Assembly: GCF_001713395.1 (NCBI RefSeq) | Contig: NZ_CP016450.1 | Coordinates: forward strand, 3,110,001 to 3,174,000 | Direction: 5' to 3' | DNA from: Sinorhizobium sp. RAC02 | GTDB taxonomy: Bacteria > Pseudomonadota > Alphaproteobacteria > Rhizobiales > Rhizobiaceae | DNA length: 64,000 nucleotides | Shown: piece after piece, positions 54,068 through 64,000 of the stretch | Numbering within the stretch: position 1 is the stretch's first letter | How the letters are laid out: each line of letters starts with the position of its first letter | Translations under genes and position numbers: made by a program | The notes under the pieces: generated by a model | Told to the model about the DNA's origin: nothing | Database searches by the model: none | What the model saw: the letters and a program-made list of their open reading frames with translations, nothing else

Positions 54068-54952
54068 TCATGCGACGGCGTGGTTCGCCATGCGCTCCAG
54101 CGCCGTGACGAGACCTGAGTGATCGAGGCCCGCATCGCCGTGGGCGGCGCACTGGTTGAAAAGTTCCTGCGTCGAGGCGGTGTTGGGCAGCGAAACGCCC
54201 AGCGCCTTGGCGCCCTGGAGAGCCAGGTTCAGGTCCTTCTGGTGCAGCGAGATGCGGAAGCCAGGATCGAATGTACGCTTGACCATGCGGTCGCCATGAA
54301 CTTCGAGAATGCGCGAGGAGGCAAAGCCACCCATCAGTGCTTCACGGACGCGGGCCGGATCGGCACCGGCCTTCGAGGCGAAGACGAGGGCTTCAGCAAC
54401 CGCTTCGATGGTGAGAGCGACGATGATCTGGTTGGCCACCTTGGTGACCTGGCCGTCGCCGCAATCGCCGACCAGCGTGATGTTCTTGCCCATCAGCTGG
54501 AAGAGCGGCAGCGCCCGGTCAAAGCTCTCCTGCGAACCGCCGGCCATGATGGAGAGCGAGGCGTTCTTGGCGCCGACTTCACCACCCGAGACCGGGCCAT
54601 CGACATATTCGGCACCGGTTTCGCGGATCTTCTTGGCGAATTCCTTGGTGGCGATCGGCGAGATCGAGCTCATGTCGACAACGAGCTTGCCGGTCTTGAG
54701 GCCATAGGAAACACCGTTTTCGCCGAACAGCACGTCCTGCACTTCCGGGGTGTCGGGCAGCATGAGAATGATCGTGTCGACGGTCTCGGCCAACGCCTTC
54801 GGGCTGTCGACGATCTGCAGGCCGTTATCGACCAGGTCCTTGTGCGGCGGGATGAAAAACTTCGAGGTGACGACCGTGTGGCCGGCGTTCTGCAGGTGGC
54901 GCGCCATGGGGGTGCCCATGATGCCGAGGCCGATGAAACCGATATTTGCCAT
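54068..54952 (-). CDS. glxR: 2-hydroxy-3-oxopropionate (tartronate semialdehyde) reductase
   Basis: This enzyme reduces tartronate semialdehyde to D-glycerate with NAD(P)H. The 294-residue beta-hydroxyacid dehydrogenase has the N-terminal IGFIGLGIMGTPMARHL, the substrate loop VDGPVSGGEVGAKNASLSIMAGG, the catalytic Lys in GQVTKVANQI and the C-terminal KDLNLAL helix. It lies between hyi and the glycerate kinase gene on the minus strand, in pathway order. Confidence 0.93.
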   Translation of the reverse strand: MANIGFIGLGIMGTPMARHLQNAGHTVVTSKFFIPPHKDLVDNGLQIVDSPKALAETVDTIILMLPDTPEVQDVLFGENGVSYGLKTGKLVVDMSSISPIATKEFAKKIRETGAEYVDGPVSGGEVGAKNASLSIMAGGSQESFDRALPLFQLMGKNITLVGDCGDGQVTKVANQIIVALTIEAVAEALVFASKAGADPARVREALMGGFASSRILEVHGDRMVKRTFDPGFRISLHQKDLNLALQGAKALGVSLPNTASTQELFNQCAAHGDAGLDHSGLVTALERMANHAVA

Positions 54953-54981
54953 GATCTAAACTCCCAATCTTGAAACTATTT

Positions 54982-55028
54982 GCTTGTTTTGCGCAATTCC
55001 GGGCGCAAAACCGCTGGAATTGCTGTGC
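54982..55028. repeat. Dispersed palindromic repeat, family A, copy 2
   Basis: GCGCAATTCCGGGCGCAAAACCGCTGG-like sequence with outer arms GCAATTCC/GGAATTGC fills the glxR-hyi gap. It matches 55828-55874 and, in reverse orientation, 884-939. Confidence 0.6.
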
Positions 55029-55808
<780 letters not shown>

Positions 55809-55827
55809 GGTGTTCTTCCTTTTTCGT

Positions 55828-55874
55828 CGCAATTCCGAACGGAAAACCGCTTCACACTTTTCCTGGAATTGCTT
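55828..55874. repeat. Dispersed palindromic repeat, family A, copy 3
   Basis: Outer arms GCAATTCC and GGAATTGC and inner GGAAAA/TTTTCC enclose CCGCTTCACAC. It fills the gcl-hyi gap, so the message carries hairpins on both sides of hyi that could affect processing or stoichiometry. Confidence 0.6.
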
Positions 55875-55878
55875 GTCC

Positions 55879-57663
<1,785 letters not shown>

Positions 57664-57724
57664 GGGATTTCCTCCGTCTCTTGGGATGGAAGGTAACGCA
57701 TTTATGACCCGGCGCAATCATAAA

Positions 57725-57768
57725 ATGGAAATCAATCCCATCAGATGGAAATAAACATTTTCAACGAA
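57725..57768. promoter_or_regulatory. Repeated ATGGAAAT boxes in the gcl-iclR region, candidate IclR operator
   Basis: ATGGAAAT occurs at 57725-57732 and again at 57745-57752, start to start 20 bases (two helical turns). The second box with ATTTTCA at 57756-57762 makes a TGGAAAT-N3/4-ATTTTCA near-palindrome. The site lies 60-100 bases upstream of both divergent starts. Confidence 0.5.
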
Positions 57769-57826
57769 ACTGGAACAATCGACGCGGGCCGGCTATGTCA
57801 TGACTGCGGCGGACAGGAGAAATGAC

Positions 57827-58654
57827 ATGGCAGAGCATCAGGAAAAGACGCGGGGCAGGCCGGGGCGCAAACCGGCGGAAAATGCGGTGGCCTCCTCCGT
57901 GCAGGTGCTGGATCGCAGCCTCAAGCTCTTGGAGCTGGTGGCACAGGCGGATGGCGCTGCCCTGACCGACCTTGCCGACCAGTCCGGCATGGCGCCCTCC
58001 ACGGTGCACCGGCTGCTGACCTCGCTTGCCCAGCACGGCATGGTCACCCATGACGGCGAGACGGGTGCCTGGACGATCGGCGTCAAGGCCTTCGAGATCG
58101 GCACCGCCTATCTGCGCTTCCGCAAGCTCGGCACGATCAGCCGGCCGTTCCTCAAGCAGTTGATGGAAGGCTGCGGCGAAACCGCCAATATCGCCATCGA
58201 GGACGACGGTGACGTGGTCTTCATCTCGCAGGTGGAGAGCCATGCGCCAATGCGCGCCTTCTTCCGCCCCGGCCGGCGCGGGCCGATCCATGCTTCGGGC
58301 ATCGGCAAGGCAATCCTCTCGACCTGGCCGGACGCCCGTATCGAGGCGCTGCTGGCTGGCCGCATCCTGCAGCATTTCACCGACAAGACGCGCGATTCCG
58401 TGCCGACGCTCTTGGAGGATATTGCAAGGATCCGCATCCGCGGCTGGTCGATCGACGACGAGGAGCACACGCTCGGCATGCGCTGCGTGGCGGCCCCGAT
58501 CTTCGACGAATATGGTGAGGCGGTCGCCGGCATTTCGGTGTCGGGACCGGCGGTGCGCCTGCCCGACAGCAAGGTCGACGCCTTCGGGCCGGTCGTTCGC
58601 GCGGCGGCGGAAGGGCTGACCAAGGCGATGGGCGGGCGGGCGAAGCGCGCTTGA
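57827..58654 (+). CDS. IclR-family transcriptional regulator, probable repressor of the gcl operon
   Basis: This 275-residue regulator has a winged-helix domain (SSVQVLDRSLKLLELVAQADGAALTDLADQSGMAPSTVHRLLTSLAQHG) and an effector-binding GAF-like domain with GRRGPIHASGIGKAIL and MRCVAAPIFDEYGEAVAGISVSG. Known relatives (AllR/GclR type) sense glyoxylate or allantoin metabolites. Divergence from gcl and the intervening repeats support control of that operon. AGGAGAAATGAC supports ATG 57827 over 57800. Confidence 0.9.
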   Translation: MAEHQEKTRGRPGRKPAENAVASSVQVLDRSLKLLELVAQADGAALTDLADQSGMAPSTVHRLLTSLAQHGMVTHDGETGAWTIGVKAFEIGTAYLRFRKLGTISRPFLKQLMEGCGETANIAIEDDGDVVFISQVESHAPMRAFFRPGRRGPIHASGIGKAILSTWPDARIEALLAGRILQHFTDKTRDSVPTLLEDIARIRIRGWSIDDEEHTLGMRCVAAPIFDEYGEAVAGISVSGPAVRLPDSKVDAFGPVVRAAAEGLTKAMGGRAKRA

Positions 58655-58707
58655 CTTTAAAGCCTTATCGGCCAGTCTACTCGGCGTAGTCACGAGAGGA
58701 TTTGCCG

Positions 58708-59004
58708 ATGATAGCCAAAGCCCGTTTTGCCATCGCCGCCTTCGCACTTCTTGCAGCAAGTCCCGCTGTTGCAAAGATCCCGCTCGTCAACGCCACCTGT
58801 CCCGGCAATATCGAAGTTCATGCCGACGAGGGCGGGCCGATCTATATCAATGGCACGGAAGCCAAGCTGCACGTCTTCAACGACAACTATTACGAGGCCA
58901 AGGGCCACGGGGTGACGATTTCGCTCTCGATCAACCCGGATGGTTCGCCCGCCGTTTCCTATACCGGACACGGCGGCGCGAACGGTGTCTGCACCCTCAA
59001 ATAG
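58708..59004 (+). CDS. Small exported protein of unknown function
   Basis: This 98-residue protein has a signal peptide (MIAKARFAIAAFALLAASPAVA) and a mature part of about 75 residues with two cysteines (NATCPGN and GVCTL) that could form one disulfide. Other features are VHADEGGPIYINGTEAKL and a glycine-rich end. It is predicted to be periplasmic. I do not recognise a named family. GAGAGGA precedes ATG 58708. It is about 50 bases downstream of iclR on the same strand and abuts the guanine deaminase stop. Confidence 0.7.
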   Translation: MIAKARFAIAAFALLAASPAVAKIPLVNATCPGNIEVHADEGGPIYINGTEAKLHVFNDNYYEAKGHGVTISLSINPDGSPAVSYTGHGGANGVCTLK

Positions 59005-60348
59005 TCAGGCGCTTTCGAGCAGGCGGCTTGCCGCAGCCGCACGCTTGGCCGCCTTGCCCTTCATGGGCTTGCCGGCGACATAGACTTCCGCCACGCAGCG
59101 GTCATCACCCATGGTCTGAAGGATGAAGAGTTCTTCGGCGAGCGACGTGGCCGTCTGCATGCGGTATTCCATCGCCGACTTGCCGCTGGAATCGAGCACG
59201 ACGATATCCGCATCCGCGCCCGCATGCAGCGAGCCGATATGGTTGTCGAGGCCGAGCGCGCGGGCATTGCCGAGCGTCATGCGGTAGAAGGAGGCAAACG
59301 GCGTCAGCCGCTGGCCCTGCAGGTGCAGCACCTTGTAGGCCTCGTCCATGGTTTCCAGCATGGAAAAACTCGTGCCGCCACCGACATCGGTCGCAACCGA
59401 CCAGCGGGCGCCGAGCTTGTCGAAGCGGTCGCGGTCGAACAGGCCCGAACCGAGGAAGAGGTTCGAGGTCGGGCAGAAGACGCCGACGGCACCGCTCTCG
59501 GCCAGAGCCGAAATCTCCCGGTCGCTCAGATAGATGCAATGGCCGAGCAGCATGCGGTCGTTCAGCAGGCCGTAACGGGCATAGATGTCCGTATAATCCT
59601 TGGCCGCCGGGTAGAGCGAGGTCGCAAAGGCGATCTCGTCGCGGTTTTCGGACAGGTGCGTCTGGACGTAGCATTCCGGATGTTCGGCAACGAGCGCCTG
59701 GCTCATCTCCATCTGCTCCGGCGTCGACGTGATGGCAAAACGCGGGCTGATCGCATAGTGCGCGCGGCCGCGGCCATGCCACTTCTCGATCAGCCGCTTC
59801 GTCTCGTCATAGCCCTGCTGCGGCGTATCGCGCAGCGCGTCGGGCGCATTTCGGTCCATCATCACCTTGCCGCCGATCATGCGCATGCCGCGCGCTTCGG
59901 CCGCCGAGAAATAGGCCTCGACGCTTTCCGGATGCACCGAGCAATAGGCGACCGCGGTCGTCGTGCCGTTCGACAGAAGCTCGTCCATGAAGCGATCCGC
60001 CACGGCCGCCGCATGGGCGGGGCGCGAAAACTTCTGCTCCTCGACGAAGATATAGGTGTTCAGCCATTCGAGAAGCTGGGCGCCATAGGAGGCGATCGCC
60101 TGGGTCTGCGGGAAATGCAGATGCGTGTCGATCAGGCCGGGCAGGATGAGGTTCGGACGGTGATCTGCGACCTCGACCTCGGCACCGGCACGCTTGCTGA
60201 CATCCGCATAATCGCCGGCCTCGACGACCTTGCCGCCCCGCACGAACACCGCTCCGTCCTCGAAGTAGCGATAGGAGGCAGTATCGTCGATGCCCTGCGG
60301 CTCATTGACGAAGGTCAGGACACGGCCACGGATCAGCAGTTCGCTCAT
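59005..60348 (-). CDS. guaD: Guanine deaminase
   Basis: This enzyme hydrolyses guanine to xanthine and ammonia. The 447-residue amidohydrolase has the metal motif PGLIDTHLHFPQ, the guanine-deaminase strings SYGAQLLEWLNTYIFVEEQKF and CPTSNLFLGSGLFD, and metal-binding VQTHLSE and ATDVGGGTSFSML. Its start overlaps the puuD stop (ATGA), so the two are coupled. Xanthine made here feeds the xanthine dehydrogenase encoded further along. Confidence 0.93.
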   Translation of the reverse strand: MSELLIRGRVLTFVNEPQGIDDTASYRYFEDGAVFVRGGKVVEAGDYADVSKRAGAEVEVADHRPNLILPGLIDTHLHFPQTQAIASYGAQLLEWLNTYIFVEEQKFSRPAHAAAVADRFMDELLSNGTTTAVAYCSVHPESVEAYFSAAEARGMRMIGGKVMMDRNAPDALRDTPQQGYDETKRLIEKWHGRGRAHYAISPRFAITSTPEQMEMSQALVAEHPECYVQTHLSENRDEIAFATSLYPAAKDYTDIYARYGLLNDRMLLGHCIYLSDREISALAESGAVGVFCPTSNLFLGSGLFDRDRFDKLGARWSVATDVGGGTSFSMLETMDEAYKVLHLQGQRLTPFASFYRMTLGNARALGLDNHIGSLHAGADADIVVLDSSGKSAMEYRMQTATSLAEELFILQTMGDDRCVAEVYVAGKPMKGKAAKRAAAASRLLESA

Positions 60349-61586
60349 TGGGTTTTCTCCCCGCTCACAGCGCTTTCGTACCAGGCGACGAAGAGCTTGC
60401 GCTCCTCGTCCGAAACCTGGGTGACATTGGCCGGCGGCATAGCGTGCGACCGGCCGGCCTGCAGATAGATTTCGCGCGCATGGTTGGCGATGTCGCCATC
60501 CGTTTCCAGCACGACACCCTTCGGCGGCACGACCATGCCTTCCCAGCCGGGTTCCTTGGCGTGGCACATGGCACAGCGGCCAAGCACCGTGTCACGCACC
60601 TTCGGGAAGGCTTCCGCCGTGATGAAGCTCTGCTGGACAGCCGAGACCTTGGCATCGGCCGTCTCGCCCGTCAGAACCTTCGGCACCGTGGAGAGCCACA
60701 TGATGAGGACGAAGAGCAGCGCCGTTGCCAGCCAGGTCCAGGTCGGATTGCCGGCATTGGCGGATGTGGTGTTGAAATAGTGGCGGATCGTGACGCCCAT
60801 CAGGAAGACCAGCGAGGCGATGATCCAGTTGAACTCCGTGCCAAAGGCCAGCGGATAGTGGTTCGACAGCATCAGGAACAGCACGGGCAGCGTCAGGTAG
60901 TTGTTGTGCGTGGAACGCTGCTTGGCGATCTTGCCGTATTTCGGGTCGGGCGTGCGGCCGGCGATGAGGTCGGCAACGACGACGCGCTGGTTCGGCATGA
61001 TGATGAAGAACACGTTCGCCGACATGATCGTCGCCGTGAAGGCACCGAGATGCAGGAAGGCGGCGCGGCCCGTGAAGAGCTGCGTGTAACCCCAGGCCAC
61101 CGCGACCAGGATGAAATACAGCGCCACCATCAGCCGCGTGTTGTCGTTGCCGAAGGGCGACTTGCAGATCAGGTCGTAGATGATCCAGCCGAAGCCCAGC
61201 GACGCGAGCGAGATGGCGATTGCCACCGGCTTCGAGACGTCGAGCACGTTCGGGTCGATCAGGTAGAGATCCGCCCCGGCATAATAGACCAGACAGAGCA
61301 TGCCGAAACCGGAGAGCCACGTGGCGTAGCTTTCCCACTTGAACCAGACGAGGTGCTCGGGCATCGCGGCCGGCGCGACCAGGTATTTCTGGATGTGGTA
61401 GAAACCACCGCCGTGGACCTGCCACTCCTCGCCATGCGCACCCGGCGGCAGGTCGGGATGTTTCTTCAGGCCCAGGTCGAGCGCGACGAAATAAAAGGAC
61501 GAGCCGATCCAGGCAATCGCCGTGATGACGTGCAGCCAGCGGACGGCAAACATGAGCCAGTCCCAGGCAATGGCATATTCGTACAT
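60345..61586 (-). CDS. puuD: Membrane-bound urate hydroxylase
   Basis: PuuD oxidises urate to 5-hydroxyisourate with electrons passing to cytochrome c. The 413-residue protein has about eight TM helices (DUF989 region, starting MYEYAIAWDWLMFAVRWLHVITAIAWIGSSFYFVALD). A C-terminal periplasmic cytochrome c domain has CAMCH as the haem site and a distal Met in SHAMPPANV. GGAGG precedes ATG 61586. The gene is divergent from a LysR gene and coupled to guaD. Confidence 0.93.
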   Translation of the reverse strand: MYEYAIAWDWLMFAVRWLHVITAIAWIGSSFYFVALDLGLKKHPDLPPGAHGEEWQVHGGGFYHIQKYLVAPAAMPEHLVWFKWESYATWLSGFGMLCLVYYAGADLYLIDPNVLDVSKPVAIAISLASLGFGWIIYDLICKSPFGNDNTRLMVALYFILVAVAWGYTQLFTGRAAFLHLGAFTATIMSANVFFIIMPNQRVVVADLIAGRTPDPKYGKIAKQRSTHNNYLTLPVLFLMLSNHYPLAFGTEFNWIIASLVFLMGVTIRHYFNTTSANAGNPTWTWLATALLFVLIMWLSTVPKVLTGETADAKVSAVQQSFITAEAFPKVRDTVLGRCAMCHAKEPGWEGMVVPPKGVVLETDGDIANHAREIYLQAGRSHAMPPANVTQVSDEERKLFVAWYESAVSGEKTQ

Positions 61587-61629
61587 AGGGGCCTCCACCC
61601 ATTTTCCATGCACCTGTTTGCCATCAAGT

Positions 61630-61645
61630 GATTTTCGCGGAAATC
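61630..61645. promoter_or_regulatory. Possible LysR-type site in the puuD-lysR intergenic region
   Basis: GATTTTC-GC-GGAAATC is a near-palindrome of the T-N11-A class in the 140-base divergent region between puuD and lysR. Only its position and symmetry support it. Confidence 0.35.
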
Positions 61646-61726
61646 CCGGTGAATCCTCAACACTTTCAAAAAAATCTATAAGATCACGCCCACTTTGATC
61701 TGCACGCCAATGTGGTAGAAAGAACC

Positions 61727-62671
61727 ATGTCCTATCTCGATAATGTGCGCGTCTTCGTTCGTGTGGTCGAACTCGGTACCCTTTCGGCGGCAGGGCGCGA
61801 CCAGCGCGTCACCCCCGCAGTCGCCAGCAATCGCATCAAGGAACTGGAGCGCCATCTCGGCGTGAGGCTGTTCAACCGCACGACGCGAAAGCTCTCGCCG
61901 ACCGAGCACGGCCGGGTGTTCTACGATGGCGCCGTGAAGATCATCGAGGCGGTCAACGAGGCGGAAGCGGCGATCGCCGATCTCTCGCGCAACCCCAAGG
62001 GCTCGCTCAGGATCACCGCGCCGCTCGGCATCGGCCGGCGGCTCATCGCCTCGGGCATCCCGGAATTCCACGATAAATACCCGGATATCGAAGTGCGCGT
62101 GCGCCTGTCGGACCACAATGTCGATATTCTCGCCGAAGGCGTCGATGTCGCCTTCAAGCTCGGCGTGCTCGAGGATTCGAACCTGCGCATGCGCGGCATC
62201 CTCAATTGCGAACGCGTGCTCTGTGCGTCGCCGACCTATCTCGCCCGCCGCGGCACGCCTGCGAATGCCGATGCGCTGATCGCCGACAAACACGACTGTC
62301 TGCTGCTGCGCTATCCCGGTTCGAAGGAATATTACTGGACGCTGGTGACGGCGGACGGCCCGCGCAAGTTCGAGGTCGCCGGCCCCTATGACAGCGACGA
62401 CGGCGACGTCCTGACCCAATGGGCGCTGGAGGATCGCGGCATCATCAACAAGCCGCTGTTCGAGGTGAAGGCGCATCTGAAGGAAGGCCGTCTGGTGGAA
62501 ATCCTGAAGGACGCGCCGCCGGCTGCTGTACAGCTCGCGGCGATCTATCCGCACAAGCGCTTCCAGGATCCGAAACTGCGCCTGATGATCGATTTCATGG
62601 CCGAGCGATGTCAGCGGCTGATCGGCAAGCTGCTCGCAGACGAGCCGGCCGCCGAAGCGTCTAGCGACTGA
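61727..62671 (+). CDS. LysR-family transcriptional regulator
   Basis: This 314-residue regulator has the N-terminal winged helix (MSYLDNVRVFVRVVELGTLSAAGRDQRVTPAVASNRIKELERHLGVRLFNRTTRKLSPTEHG) and a periplasmic-binding-like effector domain. It belongs to the group resembling DsdC/YhjC-type regulators. Being divergent from puuD-guaD and next to xdhC-xdhB, it is the likely regulator of purine degradation. Its 3' end overlaps xdhC by eleven bases. Confidence 0.9.
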   Translation: MSYLDNVRVFVRVVELGTLSAAGRDQRVTPAVASNRIKELERHLGVRLFNRTTRKLSPTEHGRVFYDGAVKIIEAVNEAEAAIADLSRNPKGSLRITAPLGIGRRLIASGIPEFHDKYPDIEVRVRLSDHNVDILAEGVDVAFKLGVLEDSNLRMRGILNCERVLCASPTYLARRGTPANADALIADKHDCLLLRYPGSKEYYWTLVTADGPRKFEVAGPYDSDDGDVLTQWALEDRGIINKPLFEVKAHLKEGRLVEILKDAPPAAVQLAAIYPHKRFQDPKLRLMIDFMAERCQRLIGKLLADEPAAEASSD

Positions 62672-63509
62672 CCGCCACCCGGCGCTCCGCCTTGGCGGCA
62701 ACCCAGCTCAGCGCCGCCGTCATGATCTCGGCCGCCGCAAGCGTTGCGATGACCGCCGGACGCTTGTCCTTCACCGCCGTACCGCCGATCGGGCAGACGA
62801 GATTGGAAAACAGCTCCGGCCGGTCGATTTCACGCGTTAGCCAGTTGCGGAAGGTCGTGCGCTTGGTCTTCGAGCCGATCATGCCGACATAGGCCGCATC
62901 CTCCCGCCGCAATGCCTCGGCGGTGATGAGAAAATCGAGCGCATGGTCGTGGGTGAGGATGACGAAGCTGCTGCCGGCCGGTGCATCGCGCACCACGGCC
63001 TCCGGCATCGCCGTCAGGCAGGTTTCGATGCGCGGCACCGTGCAGGCGACGAGTTCATCCTCGCGCGTATCCACCAGCACGACGCGCAGTGGCGCAAGCG
63101 ACAGCGCCATGGCCAGCGCATCGCCGACATGGCCCGCGCCGAAGACATAGACATGCGGCCGCGACGCCATTTCCCGATCGCTGCGGTCGATCAGGTCTTT
63201 CACGAGGGCCGGATTGAGCGCCGTGAAGGACAGCCCGACCCGACCGCCGCAGCACTGGCCGATTTCCGGCCCGAGCGGCACGTTCATCGGCTCGGCGGCC
63301 GACCCGGAGCGCAACGCCCGGCGCGCCTGGTCGATCGCCATATATTCCAGCTGCCCGCCGCCGATCGTCGCGAAGATCGCCCGCTCCGATACCAGCATCC
63401 AGGCATCGGTGTCGCGCGGCGTGGAGCCCGCGGCACCCGTCACTTCGACCAGGATCGCTCCCGGCTCGCGGCGCAGGAAATCCCGGATGTCTTCGCGAGC
63501 GGCCGGCAT
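62661..63509 (-). CDS. xdhC: Xanthine dehydrogenase accessory protein XdhC
   Basis: XdhC binds and sulfurates molybdenum cofactor and inserts it into xanthine dehydrogenase. The 282-residue protein has GSTPRDTDAWM, the cofactor-binding GPEIGQCCGGRV, a Rossmann motif VYVFGAGHVGDALA and GMIGSKTKR. It starts four bases after the xdhB stop, so the two are co-translated. Confidence 0.94.
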   Translation of the reverse strand: MPAAREDIRDFLRREPGAILVEVTGAAGSTPRDTDAWMLVSERAIFATIGGGQLEYMAIDQARRALRSGSAAEPMNVPLGPEIGQCCGGRVGLSFTALNPALVKDLIDRSDREMASRPHVYVFGAGHVGDALAMALSLAPLRVVLVDTREDELVACTVPRIETCLTAMPEAVVRDAPAGSSFVILTHDHALDFLITAEALRREDAAYVGMIGSKTKRTTFRNWLTREIDRPELFSNLVCPIGGTAVKDKRPAVIATLAAAEIMTAALSWVAAKAERRVAVSR

Positions 63510-63513
63510 GACA

Positions 63514-64000
63514 TCACCCCTTCGCCTGGGCTTTCAGCCGCTCGATCGCCATCAGCACGCATTCGGGCGTCGCGGGCGCATCGAGACGCGGGCAGATCTT
63601 GTGGTCCGCCACGCTCGCTACCGCATCCGACAGCGCATGCAGCACGGCAAGGCCGAGCGGCAGCGGCGGCTCGCCGACCGCCTTGGAGCGGTGGATCGTC
63701 GGCTCATAGGCCTCCGACCAGTCGGTCAGCGCGACGTTGAAGATTTTTGGGCGATCCGAAGCGAGCGGGATCTTGTAGGTGGAGGGCGCATGGGTGCGAA
63801 GCCGCCCCTTGCCGTCCCACCACAGTTCCTCCGTCGTCAGCCAGCCCATGCCCTGGATGAAGCCGCCCTCGATCTGGCCGATATCGATGATCTTGTTCAA
63901 CGAACGGCCGGTGTCGTGCAGGATGTCGGTGCGCTCGACGATATATTCGCCGGTCAGCGTGTCGACGGAAACCTCCGAGCAGGCCGCGCCATAGGCATAG
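63514..64000 (-). CDS. xdhB: Xanthine dehydrogenase molybdenum-binding subunit, C-terminal part (5' end outside window)
   Basis: This is the last roughly 160 residues of the molybdopterin subunit of xanthine dehydrogenase (hypoxanthine to xanthine to urate). The frame continues in phase to the window edge (YAYGAACSEVSVDTLTGEY), so the apparent start at 63900 is internal. Visible family features are RTDILHDTGRSLN, GQIEGGFIQGMGWLTTEEL, THAPSTYKIP and the catalytic Glu region SKAVGEPPLPLG. xdhC follows immediately. Confidence 0.93.
   Translation of the reverse strand, partial: YAYGAACSEVSVDTLTGEYIVERTDILHDTGRSLNKIIDIGQIEGGFIQGMGWLTTEELWWDGKGRLRTHAPSTYKIPLASDRPKIFNVALTDWSEAYEPTIHRSKAVGEPPLPLGLAVLHALSDAVASVADHKICPRLDAPATPECVLMAIERLKAQAKG

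Overview
The window is a high-GC, gene-dense chromosomal segment of a member of the Rhizobiaceae (Rhizobium/Agrobacterium/Shinella/Ensifer type). Supporting signs are a BA14K-family exported protein, a dnaK promoter of the alphaproteobacterial RpoH type (CTTG-N18-CTTATAT), the dnaK-dnaJ and polA neighbourhoods typical of rhizobia, an efp/epmA/epmB locus, and several dispersed palindromic intergenic repeats of the rhizobial kind. I see no tRNA, rRNA, insertion sequence, prophage or CRISPR array.

Region 1 (1-34.4 kb) is mostly housekeeping. In order: the end of an ABC exporter, dapB, gpmA, a HAD phosphatase, recF, moeB, a GNAT acetyltransferase that looks frame-disturbed, a 2-hydroxyacid dehydrogenase, an SH3 protein, an adenosine-kinase-like PfkB protein, and efp divergent from its modification genes epmA-epmB. 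These are followed by a chemoreceptor, an EI24/CysZ-like membrane protein behind a structured leader, two TetR circuits with clear operators, nth, an Ada-like repair protein, dnaJ and dnaK, a class A PBP, BA14K, an LPG-synthase-like membrane protein, an M20 peptidase, a MarR regulator, polA, a 1-Cys peroxiredoxin and a YigZ/IMPACT protein.

Region 2 (34.5-52.6 kb) is a surface-polysaccharide locus and the most interesting part. It has a GT2 transferase, a Wzx-type flippase, a chain-length/BY-kinase-like protein whose kinase P-loop is lost, a Wzy-type polymerase, a GT4 transferase, a secreted GH5 glucanase and an ABC exporter. Embedded in it is a tight minus-strand operon: acyl carrier protein, acyl-CoA-dehydrogenase-like flavoprotein, seryl-tRNA-synthetase-like amino acid:[carrier protein] ligase, DUF1839 protein, GH2 glycosidase. 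Convergent to it is a tandem alpha/beta-hydrolase whose nucleophile positions are Gly and Cys. The ligase family is known to charge small amino acids onto carrier-protein phosphopantetheine rather than onto tRNA. The destination of the aminoacyl group is, to my knowledge, unsettled. I infer that this operon builds an amino-acid-derived decoration for the neighbouring polysaccharide.

Region 3 (52.6-64 kb) is a nitrogen/purine catabolic block. xdhB (cut by the window edge) and xdhC, urate hydroxylase puuD and guanine deaminase convert purines to urate and onward. The gcl-hyi-glxR-glycerate kinase genes take the glyoxylate released from allantoin degradation to 2-phosphoglycerate. A LysR gene divergent from puuD and an IclR gene divergent from gcl are the likely local regulators.
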